Shown: in pieces, positions 1-5,605 of the stretch
How positions within the stretch are numbered: the stretch's first letter is position 1
Layout of the letters: every line of letters begins with the position of its first letter
Assembly: GCA_937892275.1 (NCBI GenBank)
Contig: CALAVG010000110.1
Span: 1-9,714, forward strand
DNA length: 9,714 bases
DNA from: an uncultured Methanomicrobiales archaeon
Lineage (GTDB): Archaea; Thermoplasmatota; Thermoplasmata; Methanomassiliicoccales; Methanomethylophilaceae
Direction: 5' to 3'
The notes under the pieces: model-generated
Databases searched by the model: none
The model's input: the letters and a program-made list of their open reading frames with translations, nothing else
What the model was told of the DNA's origin: nothing
Position numbers and translations under genes: made by a program

Positions 1-2
1 TG

Positions 3-431
3 GTGTTCATCCCTCTGGCCCTCGTAGCGGTCATCGACTTCCTGATAAGGAACTTCGGGGAAGTCACCGACGATTATACTGAGAGGATGATACATGTCCA
101 GAGCTTATTGGAGCTGATAATCATCGTGACATTCCTCATTGGCATCGTTCCCATGTGGGTAGACAAGATCAGGAATGCAGGCATCAAGAAAGTCATAGTG
201 TTCTCATCGCTCGTCGCAGGCATCCTGATACTCGCTCTCGTATTCCCCGAATACACGGAATCAGCGAGTCAGGGTGACATGAGACTGATCATCGCGGGTA
301 TCCTCATAGCAATCCTGGCAGTCTACTACGTAGTAGGCTACATCTGGGGTAAGAAGCACGCCAAGAAAGATGGCGAGGGTGAACAGACTTTCCAATCGGA
401 GAGGACGGAGGATGATCCCGAACAGGACTGA
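3..431 (+). CDS. Multi-pass membrane protein, unrecognised, possibly 5'-truncated
   Basis: Hypothetical integral membrane protein; I do not recognise a family. The visible 142 residues contain a hydrophobic N-terminal stretch (about residues 2-15) and three clear membrane segments (about 35-53, 64-81 and 94-115). A charged, acidic cytoplasmic-type tail of about 27 residues follows (KKHAKKDGEGE onward). The GTG at base 3 is only the first possible start in the window. The reading frame may continue upstream, so the first segment could be the end of a longer N-terminal part. It ends in TGA 66 bases before the small ORF that precedes PCNA, on the same strand, so it may share that transcript. In virus-like elements such proteins can be envelope or lysis proteins, but nothing here shows that. 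Confidence 0.6.
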   Translation: MFIPLALVAVIDFLIRNFGEVTDDYTERMIHVQSLLELIIIVTFLIGIVPMWVDKIRNAGIKKVIVFSSLVAGILILALVFPEYTESASQGDMRLIIAGILIAILAVYYVVGYIWGKKHAKKDGEGEQTFQSERTEDDPEQD

Positions 432-497
432 ACCATCCCATCCGGAACAAGAATGAAACCAATTACATCAATTAACACTTCAAAGGAGAGAAACAAC

Positions 498-566
498 ATG
501 GAATACGCAAGAACATCCGTAACGACAGCAATCGACACACCCATCACGAAGGAGGCATCCCAGTGA
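498..566 (+). CDS. 22-aa ORF coupled to PCNA
   Basis: A very short reading frame of 22 codons starting MEYARTSV. It is preceded at good spacing by a strong ribosome binding site (AAAGGAGAG, 482-490). Its TGA stop (564-566) overlaps the GTG start of PCNA at 563 (GTGA). This is the same overlap style seen throughout the window, so it is probably translated and may couple translation into the clamp gene. No domain is visible. It could be a small functional protein or only a leader peptide. Confidence 0.5.
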   Translation: MEYARTSVTTAIDTPITKEASQ

Positions 567-1297
567 CCGCACACATCGAGATGCCCGCATCCGCATTCAA
601 GGCGATAGTATCCATCCTCCAGCCCCTCACGACCGAGGTCAAGATCACCGCCAAACCCGAAGGACTTTCCATCAAGGCGGTCGACGCAGCTCACGTTTCA
701 ATGGTCGCATTGGAGATAGACGGAATGGGACTCCCCGTGTACGAAGTGACCGACGAGGAAGTGTTCGGACTCGACCTCACGAAGACCAAGAGCATCCTTT
801 CCCTTGCCGGAGGGGACGAGAACGTATCCCTTGAGATAGGGGACAGGCTCACATTCAAGATAGGCAACATCAAGAGGACCATGGCGATCCTTGACACCGC
901 TACCATGACCGACCCCAAGATGCCCGAACTGACCCTTTCGGGTTCCGCAACCGTCACATCCGCACACCTCCAGAGAGCGGTCAAGGCGGTATCCGGAATC
1001 GGAGCGGACGCAGTCACCATGGCCATCAGGGAGGACAGATTCATGTTCTCCGCTACCGCCGACACACAGGACGCATCCATGGACATCGAGAAGGGAGAGG
1101 AATGCACCATAGAGTACGAGAAGGACATCCAATCCATGTACCCCATGGATTACGTCAGCTCCATGATCCCGGCGATTCCCTCGGATTACAAGGTCAAAGT
1201 ATCCCTCGACATCGACTACCCCACAGTCATGGAGTTCACCAACGGGAACATCAAGGGAAAATACCTCATCGCTCCCCGTATCGAGCAACAGGAGTGA
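563..1297 (+). CDS. pcn: DNA polymerase sliding clamp (PCNA)
   Basis: Archaeal-type PCNA, the ring-shaped trimer that encircles DNA and tethers replicative polymerase, ligase, FEN1 and other PIP-box proteins at the fork. The 244-residue length is normal for the family. Recognisable stretches are the KAVDAAHVSMVALEI strand-helix near residue 40, the GLDLTKTKSIL segment near 70, the LEIGDRLTFKIG strand near 93-104 and the C-terminal YLIAPRIE signature. The start is GTG at 563, set by an excellent GAAGGAGG ribosome binding site (548-554) and overlapping the stop of the preceding small ORF. It sits directly upstream of dUTPase in a dense run of small phage-like genes. It is therefore probably the element's own clamp and not the host housekeeping copy, although that cannot be proved from the sequence alone. 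Confidence 0.96.
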   Translation: MTAHIEMPASAFKAIVSILQPLTTEVKITAKPEGLSIKAVDAAHVSMVALEIDGMGLPVYEVTDEEVFGLDLTKTKSILSLAGGDENVSLEIGDRLTFKIGNIKRTMAILDTATMTDPKMPELTLSGSATVTSAHLQRAVKAVSGIGADAVTMAIREDRFMFSATADTQDASMDIEKGEECTIEYEKDIQSMYPMDYVSSMIPAIPSDYKVKVSLDIDYPTVMEFTNGNIKGKYLIAPRIEQQE

Positions 1298-1305
1298 GGA
1301 TACCC

Positions 1306-1725
1306 GTGAAGATGACCATAGAGGGTGTCGACCTCCCAAGGAGACAGACCGAGGATTCATGCGGATACGATGTCTACGCCCCTTGCGACATGGAGATAAC
1401 CCACAAGGCCACCAAATACGACCTTGGAATCCTCATGGAGCCCGGCGACATCCCCAAGGGATACTTGGCAATGATCGTACCGAGGTCGTCCACAGGCAAC
1501 AAGGGCCTGTGCATCAGGAACACCGTCGGTATCATCGACAGCGATTACACCATGGATACCATCAAAGCCACCTTGTACATCGATGACCACGGGCCCGATG
1601 ATAATCTGTTCTTTTCGAAGAACCAACGCATATTGCAGATGATCCTGGTCCCCCACGGCATCATCCCCACCGAGATACCTCCCACACAGAAGAGGGAGGG
1701 CGGTATAGGGAGCACCGGACAGTGA
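1306..1725 (+). CDS. dut: Trimeric dUTP diphosphatase (dUTPase)
   Basis: Hydrolyses dUTP to dUMP and pyrophosphate, keeping uracil out of DNA and supplying dTMP synthesis. All five motifs of the trimeric family are visible in the 139 residues: motif 1 CGYDVYA (19-25), motif 2 PRSSTG (59-64), motif 3 NTVGIIDSDY with its catalytic Asp and Tyr (72-81), motif 4 QRILQMIL (107-114) and motif 5 REGGIGSTG (130-138). Motif 5 usually has Phe where this has Ile, and motif 3 lacks the usual Arg-Gly after the Tyr. These are substrate-site variations rather than loss of catalytic residues. The frame is open far upstream, but that part overlaps PCNA. GTG 1306 follows GGAGTGAGG (1291-1299) at good spacing; ATG 1312 is the alternative. 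It is 8 bases downstream of PCNA, so almost certainly cotranscribed. Confidence 0.93.
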   Translation: MKMTIEGVDLPRRQTEDSCGYDVYAPCDMEITHKATKYDLGILMEPGDIPKGYLAMIVPRSSTGNKGLCIRNTVGIIDSDYTMDTIKATLYIDDHGPDDNLFFSKNQRILQMILVPHGIIPTEIPPTQKREGGIGSTGQ

Positions 1726-1729
1726 GGTC

Positions 1730-2083
1730 ATGACCGTCTACACCATGGACACCGTCTACCTCCGTAACGGAGGTATGGAGGTATTCGGGGAGGAAACGCA
1801 GATAGAGGCATCCGACACCAAGAATGCCCTCAAGAGGTTCATCCCTGACATCCCCTCCTACTGGTGGTACGAATAGGAGAGCTACAACAAATCCCTCTTC
1901 CATGGGTTCTGCGACACATCGGAGGTCCACTTCTACATCCGTGTCAAGTGGACCACAGAAGGCACCAGAAGGATAACCTACAGGCGGTTCTACGCCTATC
2001 GCGGATGCCGTTACTGCAAACCCACTGAGGAGAACAGGAGGATATTCCTCGAAGGGAACATGAGAGGGAGGTCCGACGAATGA
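1730..2083 (+). CDS. Unknown protein with in-frame TAG, candidate pyrrolysine protein
   Basis: A 118-codon frame including the stop (117 residues if read through), starting ATG 1730, with an in-frame TAG at 1874-1876 (codon 49) and a normal TGA at 2081-2083. After the TAG there are 68 more sense codons with the same codon habits. The next in-frame ATG is only at 2060, and I find no in-frame GTG or TTG before it, so reinitiation cannot explain the downstream half. Without readthrough the operon would hold an unusual gap of about 200 bases. The residues around the site are SYWWYE-[TAG]-ESYNKS. The second half has three cysteines, including a CRYC pair, and is rich in Arg and aromatic residues. 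No family is recognised. Pyrrolysine insertion at UAG is the simplest explanation if the host is a Pyl-using methanogen; a decayed gene or sequence error is the alternative. Confidence 0.6.
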
Positions 2084-2136
2084 AGAACACGACCCTTTGC
2101 AAGACAACGATAGGTGGGGAAGATGCAACCCAATGA
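2080..2136 (+). CDS. 18-aa minigene overlapping both neighbours
   Basis: A very short reading frame starting MKNTTLCK, with its ATG overlapping the stop of the TAG-containing gene (ATGA at 2080-2083). A full-strength GGGAGGT (2066-2072) lies 7 bases upstream. Its end overlaps the start of the zinc-binding gene at 2123 in another frame. The good ribosome site and spacing are the only evidence that it is translated. It may serve translational coupling and not make a stable peptide. Confidence 0.3.
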   Translation: MKNTTLCKTTIGGEDATQ

Positions 2137-2260
2137 CTGCAACGAGTGTTTCCACTTCGGAAGATCCCAACGCACAGGCAGGACGGAATGCGTCCTGTGG
2201 GGCAGATACGACGTATGCCCTGGCAAATGCCACTACTTCGTAAGGTGGGATTCCGGATGA
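2123..2260 (+). CDS. Small cysteine-rich, probable zinc-binding protein
   Basis: A 45-residue protein with metal-site spacing: CNEC near residues 6-9, a further Cys near 22, then CPGKCHYF near 32-36. This looks like a miniature treble-clef or zinc-ribbon fold. Such proteins are common in archaeal and phage genomes, and their roles are mostly unknown. The start is ATG 2123, preceded by GGTGGGGAAG. Its stop overlaps the ATG of the winged-helix gene at 2257 (ATGA), so the two are probably translated together. No specific function can be assigned. Confidence 0.6.
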   Translation: MQPNDCNECFHFGRSQRTGRTECVLWGRYDVCPGKCHYFVRWDSG

Positions 2261-2463
2261 CGGTCGATCAGGTTCTGAGGGATGCCGTATATAGCATAAT
2301 GTCCGACCGCCGCCAACGTTCCGCCAAGGAGATCCTGAACGCACTCAGAGAGCAGGGATACGAGTCCAACCCCGTGAAGGTCGCCCGTATATGTGCATCG
2401 ATCCCGGGGATTCGGATAGTCGGAAAATGGAATAACAGGTCGGAGTACAGGATGGTGGACTGA
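2257..2463 (+). CDS. Small winged-helix DNA-binding protein
   Basis: A 68-residue protein resembling a winged-helix domain. A first helix (VDQVLRDAVYSIM) is followed by RSAKEILNALREQGYESNPVKVARICAS, which reads as helix-turn-helix. The beta-wing is GIRIVGKWNNRSEYRMVD. It would fit a small transcription regulator or a DNA-binding accessory factor of the element. The start at 2257 overlaps the previous stop; AAGGTGG (2232-2238) lies somewhat far upstream. It abuts the next gene with no gap (stop 2463, ATG 2464). Confidence 0.65.
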   Translation: MTVDQVLRDAVYSIMSDRRQRSAKEILNALREQGYESNPVKVARICASIPGIRIVGKWNNRSEYRMVD

Positions 2464-2676
2464 ATGGACGCCGTGATAGTGATGGTCCCCCGCCTGGGGG
2501 GCGGATGGAGCTATCACAGGACATTTCGTCTCACTCCGACCGAACCCCAATTGCAGTACATCAAGGCCCTCGGAGCATCGATAGAGTACAAGGACGATAC
2601 GTTCTGGATAAGATCCAACGACCCAAGGATGATAGAGGAATACATCGACAGGCTGACGGAGGATAACAGGTCATGA
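2464..2676 (+). CDS. Hypothetical 70-aa protein
   Basis: Unrecognised small protein of 70 residues with a predicted mixed alpha/beta content. A beta-like start (DAVIVMVPRL) and a glycine-rich turn are followed by an aromatic strand (WSYHRTFRL), a middle helix and a C-terminal acidic helix (MIEEYIDRLTE). It has no cysteines and no membrane segment. It directly follows the winged-helix gene, with GGTGG at 2453-2457 as a plausible ribosome site. A 13-codon frame overlaps its stop (ATGA at 2673) and runs to 2714, but I do not count that as a gene. Confidence 0.6.
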   Translation: MDAVIVMVPRLGGGWSYHRTFRLTPTEPQLQYIKALGASIEYKDDTFWIRSNDPRMIEEYIDRLTEDNRS

Positions 2677-2716
2677 CGACCCATAGAGTGACTATCATGG
2701 GGGTAAGGAGATGAAC

Positions 2717-2869
2717 ATGACCTCCAAGGTGCCGTATCCCTGTCCCAAATGCGGAAAGGCATTGTATTACAGCGAGGGATTCCCAGGTTTCTTCAACTGT
2801 TCATGCGGATACATGAGATTCGACGGAAAGCAGGAGGAGGCACACGAACAGATGGAGGGAAAGCAATGA
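2717..2869 (+). CDS. Small zinc-ribbon protein
   Basis: A 50-residue zinc ribbon with two cysteine pairs, CPKC near residues 9-12 and CSC near 28-30, separated by an aromatic-rich strand region (LYYSEGFPGFFN). A charged C-terminal helix rich in Glu and Gln follows. Two in-frame ATGs exist. ATG 2717 is preferred because AAGGAG (2705-2710) lies 6 bases upstream, whereas it directly abuts ATG 2711. The stop overlaps the next gene's start (ATGA at 2866). Function is unknown; the fold suits nucleic-acid or protein binding. Confidence 0.7.
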   Translation: MTSKVPYPCPKCGKALYYSEGFPGFFNCSCGYMRFDGKQEEAHEQMEGKQ

Positions 2870-3093
2870 CATTCGAAGACATACCGATAGAGCCATGCTG
2901 CAAGAGCATGGGGGACACCCTCATGATGAACGACATCAGGGAGTCCATAACATTCCACGTGGACGAGCTGAAAGGCTCCCCTTACAGATTCATGATCGTA
3001 TGGAGCGACGGAGACTGCATCCCGTTGCTCTATTGCCCCTCATGCGGCCGTAAGATAAGGGAAACGGACGATCCCGGGGAAACGGACGGATGA
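2866..3093 (+). CDS. Small cysteine-containing protein, probable zinc ribbon
   Basis: A 75-residue protein with a Cys-Cys pair near residues 11-12 (IEPCCKSM) and a CPSCGRK knuckle near 60. This is a typical two-half zinc ribbon with an intervening helix and strands (FHVDELKGSPYRFMIVWSDGD). It starts at ATG 2866, overlapping the previous stop, with GGAGGG (2854-2859) at ideal spacing. Its tail is acidic. It resembles small ribbon proteins of archaeal viruses in general form only, and no named family is assigned. Confidence 0.65.
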   Translation: MTFEDIPIEPCCKSMGDTLMMNDIRESITFHVDELKGSPYRFMIVWSDGDCIPLLYCPSCGRKIRETDDPGETDG

Positions 3094-3097
3094 TACC

Positions 3098-3484
3098 ATG
3101 GACGGCAGACTAACATTCGAAGAACTGTCCGAGGAATACCGTGCGATAGCCCGCAACGTCCCCAACCCGATCCGTCAGGACATGTACAGGGCCATGAGGG
3201 GTATGATAACGGATGCGGAGTCCTCATGGCGCAAAGCAAGGGAGGAGAACGTATCCGAGACCGTCGTAGACGGTCTTAGGGACAGACTGAGGAAGGAGGA
3301 GCAGTTGGTGAAGGTCATCATCGACATGAGGATTGACTACATCTTCAAGCACCGCAACGTACCCGAATACGTCCTTACACCGGAAGAGAAGGAATTGAAG
3401 GCGAAGATCGATTCCATAAGGGAGACCACCGTGGCAGAGTTGACATCATACGTCATGGGGGAACAAGGGGGTATGAAAGAATGA
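3098..3484 (+). CDS. Probable GINS-like replication factor (A-domain)
   Basis: A 128-residue, almost wholly helical protein whose layout resembles the archaeal GINS51 alpha domain. An N-terminal LTFEELSEEYRAIA is followed by a helix with a DMYRAMRGMITDAESS pattern, and then a long charged helix. The most telling part is VIIDMRIDYIFKHRN, then a turn and LTPEEKELKAKIDSIRE (about 72-115), matching the family's R..KI helix followed by an LT.EE.ELY-type helix. GINS bridges the MCM helicase and other fork proteins. The small beta domain of full-length archaeal GINS is absent. Its place in the PCNA/dUTPase operon supports a replication role. The family call rests on remembered pattern, not a search; a generic coiled-coil protein is the alternative. 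Confidence 0.5.
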   Translation: MDGRLTFEELSEEYRAIARNVPNPIRQDMYRAMRGMITDAESSWRKAREENVSETVVDGLRDRLRKEEQLVKVIIDMRIDYIFKHRNVPEYVLTPEEKELKAKIDSIRETTVAELTSYVMGEQGGMKE

Positions 3485-3564
3485 CATCCAAGGTCACATA
3501 CTTCGACAGCAAGGTCAACAACACCGACGGTACCATCCGCAAGATAGACGGGGTGAATGGATGA
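3481..3564 (+). CDS. 27-aa small ORF
   Basis: A 27-codon frame beginning MTSKVTYFDS, whose ATG overlaps the stop of the GINS-like gene and whose TGA overlaps the ATG of the Lar-like gene at 3561. An AAGGGGGT ribosome site lies upstream (about 3465-3473). Without it there would be a 76-base gap in a block with almost none, so it is probably translated. No motif is visible. Confidence 0.45.
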   Translation: MTSKVTYFDSKVNNTDGTIRKIDGVNG

Positions 3565-4022
3565 AGATACCAATGAGATGCGATTGCGGGGAAATCCCCG
3601 ACATCGGAAGGAGCGACTGCATCTTCTACGTCCAATGTCCGGGATGCCGTATGGAATCATACGCATTCCCTGATCCCGATACGGCCGTATCGGAATGGAA
3701 CTTGGGAAGACGCTACCACACATTCCCTGACAGTCCCACCGTGGAATCGTGGGCGGATGCCCTTGAAGGCATCATAGAGGACATCAGACGCGTTCAGGAC
3801 ACCGTAAGAGGCATAGACTTCAACGACGACCAAGAAACGGTGCAGAAAGCATCGGAACACGCCGACATACTGATGATGAACGTGATACTGACCATGATGA
3901 ATCTGAATGATTCATGGAAAGGCAAGGGGGCAGAGGATGAACGACAACGAATCCGTTCAGGATACTCTCCTCTGCCCCAAGGTCATCGAGGACGATCCTG
4001 GGGAGCAGGAACACGAGGATGA
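3561..4022 (+). CDS. Lar-like zinc-ribbon protein with helical extension
   Basis: The N-terminal 50 residues match the layout of the phage Lar (restriction alleviation) family: CDCG near 7-10, QCPGC near 25-29, then an acidic stretch and the family's hallmark DTAVSEWN (about 40-47). A helical region of roughly 80 residues follows (VESWADALEGIIEDIRRVQDT and ADILMMNVILTMMNL). Lar of the Rac prophage reduces cleavage by type I restriction, but many relatives are only known as small phage ribbon proteins, so anti-restriction is inference. The last 26 residues change to an Arg/Gly-rich stretch using CGA codons that are otherwise rare here. They overlap the next gene in another frame. One extra G in the run at 3926-3930 would end the protein at TGA 3938-3940, overlapping the next ATG, as elsewhere in the window. 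ATG 3576 is an alternative start. Confidence 0.6.
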   Translation: MKIPMRCDCGEIPDIGRSDCIFYVQCPGCRMESYAFPDPDTAVSEWNLGRRYHTFPDSPTVESWADALEGIIEDIRRVQDTVRGIDFNDDQETVQKASEHADILMMNVILTMMNLNDSWKGKGAEDERQRIRSGYSPLPQGHRGRSWGAGTRG

Positions 4023-4074
4023 CCCACTGATACCACACCGAGACAACACAGGATCGGTAGGAAGGACACCGTGA
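3937..4074 (+). CDS. Hypothetical acidic 45-aa protein
   Basis: A short acidic protein beginning MNDNESVQDT, starting at ATG 3937 with AAGGGGG upstream. Codon use matches the neighbours better than the overlapping tail of the Lar-like gene does, so this frame is probably the real one from 3937 on. No domain is visible; it contains a single Cys. A GTG at 4071 overlaps its stop but opens only six codons. Confidence 0.45.
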   Translation: MNDNESVQDTLLCPKVIEDDPGEQEHEDDPLIPHRDNTGSVGRTP

Positions 4075-4089
4075 AAGAACTGAACATAT

Positions 4090-4095
4090 GAGGTG
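4090..4095 (+). promoter_or_regulatory. Ribosome binding site deciding the start at 4102
   Basis: GAGGTG is a perfect complement to part of the archaeal 16S rRNA tail (CACCUC). It sits 6 bases before ATG 4102 and overlaps the competing GTG at 4093. It therefore supports 4102 as the start of the next gene. Confidence 0.6.
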
Positions 4096-4101
4096 CCGGA
4101 A

Positions 4102-4728
4102 ATGAAATGCACATTCTATATCCCAACGGACACGAACGACACCATAGTCGTCCACAGGCACAACGATGACGGCACATGGAGTCTGGCAGAGTTCGATTGG
4201 ATGGGATTCAAAGATTACGGATCCCAGAGACACAGATTCAAGATGGATGGCTTGAAACCCTACATAACCACCGACGAATACGGGATAACCATCCCGATGA
4301 TCAGGAGGATAGCAGACAAGAGGATGCACAACGAGCTCTCCGAGATAGGTCTGGAGATAAAGACCGACCAAAGGTATTGGCACAGGGAGTTCATCGAAGC
4401 GGCCATCACGGAACACCAATTGATCGTCATAACCCACCGTGTATACGGCAAACTGTACAGGGATGACGAGCAGAACATATCATGCAAGGTAGCATACATC
4501 AATCTGGACGATTGGGTGGAGACCTTGGAGAACGGCAGAACGCTCGATCACTTCAAAGGAGGCTGGAGATTCAGAAACTACGACGACGAACTCAAGAGCA
4601 TAGAACCTTCCAAAATCATCCGCATGCTCACCGAGGGGGAGGCAAGGAATATGGCATTAGACCTGTTCACGGCACGCATGGACCATTACACCGATGCGTA
4701 CAAGAAATACGTCGGGGTGAAGGGATGA
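4102..4728 (+). CDS. Hypothetical 208-aa protein
   Basis: One of the longest genes in the left block; no family recognised. The N-terminal half is beta-rich (KCTFYIPTDTNDTIVVHRH, WSLAEFDWMGF, GLKPYITTDEYGITIP). The second half alternates helices and strands (FIEAAITEHQLIVITHRVYG, YINLDDWVETLENG). It ends with a helical stretch (SKIIRMLTEGEARNMALDLFTARM) that looks like an internal interaction module. It has no membrane segment and only two cysteines. The neighbours give no specific hint beyond membership of the replication-type operon. Its stop overlaps the next ATG (ATGA at 4725), so translation is probably coupled. Confidence 0.65.
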   Translation: MKCTFYIPTDTNDTIVVHRHNDDGTWSLAEFDWMGFKDYGSQRHRFKMDGLKPYITTDEYGITIPMIRRIADKRMHNELSEIGLEIKTDQRYWHREFIEAAITEHQLIVITHRVYGKLYRDDEQNISCKVAYINLDDWVETLENGRTLDHFKGGWRFRNYDDELKSIEPSKIIRMLTEGEARNMALDLFTARMDHYTDAYKKYVGVKG

Positions 4729-4979
4729 CATTTGACAGACCACAAGGGGCATTCGCCATATCCAAGATACAGCATCTTGGGGTATCGGCCAGATGCTGTT
4801 ACGAGGAGGGGGAGTTCGAGATCAGGAAGGAGGGTACCCGGTACTCCTTCTGGTTCTTTGGAGAGACAGGCGTACCCGGCGAGAGGTACATGGACAACAG
4901 TCTGGAAGTACGCATGACCAAGGAACAGCTGCTGGAACTGTCCGATTATATAAAGAAGAATGTGGAGGCGAGCGAATGA
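4725..4979 (+). CDS. Hypothetical 84-aa protein
   Basis: Unrecognised. A beta-rich core (FEIRKEGTRYSFWFFGE) is followed by an acidic helix at the C-terminus (TKEQLLELSDYIKKNVEASE). This is the shape of small phage single-domain proteins that bind a partner through a beta sheet. The start overlaps the previous stop, with GGTGAAGG just upstream as ribosome site. The frame is open further upstream, but that part overlaps the preceding gene and lacks a start signal. Confidence 0.6.
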   Translation: MTFDRPQGAFAISKIQHLGVSARCCYEEGEFEIRKEGTRYSFWFFGETGVPGERYMDNSLEVRMTKEQLLELSDYIKKNVEASE

Positions 4980-5215
4980 ACAGACTCAACACCATGGTCA
5001 GGAGCAGATTTGCGGACTGGGCTGAGACTAGGGACCGTAAAATATTGAGGGAGGCAATCACATTGCAGATGCTTGTAACGGCGATCAGATGCAGGCACGA
5101 ATATGATTTATCCGTATCTGTCGGGCATGACTGTTGGAACGGCGGGGAGAAGAACATCAAGCCGAACAGTTTCACATTCTGGCATAAGGAGAGAAACAGG
5201 AGAGTGAGCGAATGA
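4976..5215 (+). CDS. Hypothetical 79-aa protein, last gene of the left block
   Basis: Unrecognised basic protein with a helical N-terminal half (FADWAETRDRKILREAITLQMLVTAIRCRHEY) and a more beta-like, aromatic C-terminal half (NSFTFWHKERNRR). The start at ATG 4976 overlaps the previous stop, and GTGGAGG about 9 bases upstream is a strong ribosome site. It is the last member of the chain of overlapping genes; the next 125 bases carry no gene I can support. Confidence 0.6.
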   Translation: MNRLNTMVRSRFADWAETRDRKILREAITLQMLVTAIRCRHEYDLSVSVGHDCWNGGEKNIKPNSFTFWHKERNRRVSE

Positions 5216-5306
5216 GGATGTAACCCGACTCTGAGAAGAAAATACTCATCCTGGCTGTCCGGAAGCGCACTAATGCATATCACAAATGATTATGACCATC
5301 TGTTCC

Positions 5307-5327
5307 AAATATCTTTGTAAGTGTTAC
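5307..5327 (+). promoter_or_regulatory. TATA-like promoter with overlapping operator candidate
   Basis: AAATATC (5307-5313) lies about 30 bases before ATG 5341, which has no ribosome site. This is the geometry of an archaeal leaderless transcript. Directly downstream, GTAA-GTG-TTAC (5317-5327) forms an inverted repeat in the position where a repressor would block initiation. It includes TTGTAAG, the reverse complement of the CTTACAA repeated at 5769 and 5930. The rest of 5216-5306 shows nothing I can name. Confidence 0.45.
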
Positions 5328-5340
5328 GCAATCACTTTTC

Positions 5341-5532
5341 ATGGTCGATTACGCACACATATCGCAACTTGATCAGGAGGAAGTGGCCTTACGCACATCC
5401 ATCCACACGATCCAATCCCTTTCGGAAAGGACATCCGATCCCGGGGAGAGGAAGACACTGACCGATTCCCTAGCCATTCTGAAAGGAAGGCTGGAGGAGG
5501 TCATCGCACAGACCTCCATAGCAGATGCATAA
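5341..5532 (+). CDS. Small coiled-coil protein (63 aa)
   Basis: A short, almost fully helical acidic protein with heptad-like hydrophobic spacing (LDQEEVALRTSIHTIQSLSE and LTDSLAILKGRLEEVIAQ). It is likely a helical hairpin or a dimeric coiled coil. The ATG lacks a Shine-Dalgarno sequence but sits about 30 bases from a TATA-like box, suggesting leaderless expression separate from the upstream operon. It is the only gene here ending in TAA. Function is unknown; its place beside putative operators suggests a regulatory partner, which is inference. Confidence 0.6.
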   Translation: MVDYAHISQLDQEEVALRTSIHTIQSLSERTSDPGERKTLTDSLAILKGRLEEVIAQTSIADA

Positions 5533-5550
5533 TTGGAAACTGGAATCCAA
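5533..5550 (+). terminator. Weak inverted repeat after the coiled-coil gene
   Basis: TTGGA and TCCAA pair across eight bases right after the TAA stop. The stem is only 5 bp and is not followed by a T-run, so this is a weak candidate for a transcript end or processing site. Confidence 0.2.
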
Positions 5551-5584
5551 CTCTATGCCCACAGATTAGAAATAAGACCACCTG

Positions 5585-5602
5585 CGTATTGAATACGGTG
5601 AT
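5585..5602 (+). promoter_or_regulatory. Palindrome overlapping a ribosome binding site
   Basis: CGTATT-G-AATACG (5585-5597) is a perfect 13-base palindrome. Its last G begins GGTGAT (5597-5602), a textbook archaeal ribosome site for GTG 5606. It could be an operator, or as RNA a short hairpin that limits access to the ribosome site. Confidence 0.4.
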
Positions 5603-5605
5603 AAC

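Noticed and set aside
1102..1305. Upstream extension of the dUTPase frame
   Set aside because: This part overlaps PCNA, encodes His/Arg/Gln-rich out-of-frame sequence, and has no start signal. All dUTPase motifs lie after 1306.
1661..2344. Long open frame on the minus strand (227 codons)
   Set aside because: It lies opposite dUTPase, the TAG-containing gene and two small genes, has no ribosome site, and its composition (Pro/Ser/Val/Gly) looks like the complement of a biased coding strand.
2673..2714. 13-codon frame between the genes at 2464 and 2717
   Set aside because: It has ATGA-type overlaps but no real ribosome site, and its length is too short to separate from chance.
3820..4437. Minus-strand open frame of 205 codons
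   Set aside because: It crosses several plus-strand genes that have ribosome sites and coupled junctions. No motif is visible, and every well-supported gene here is on the plus strand.
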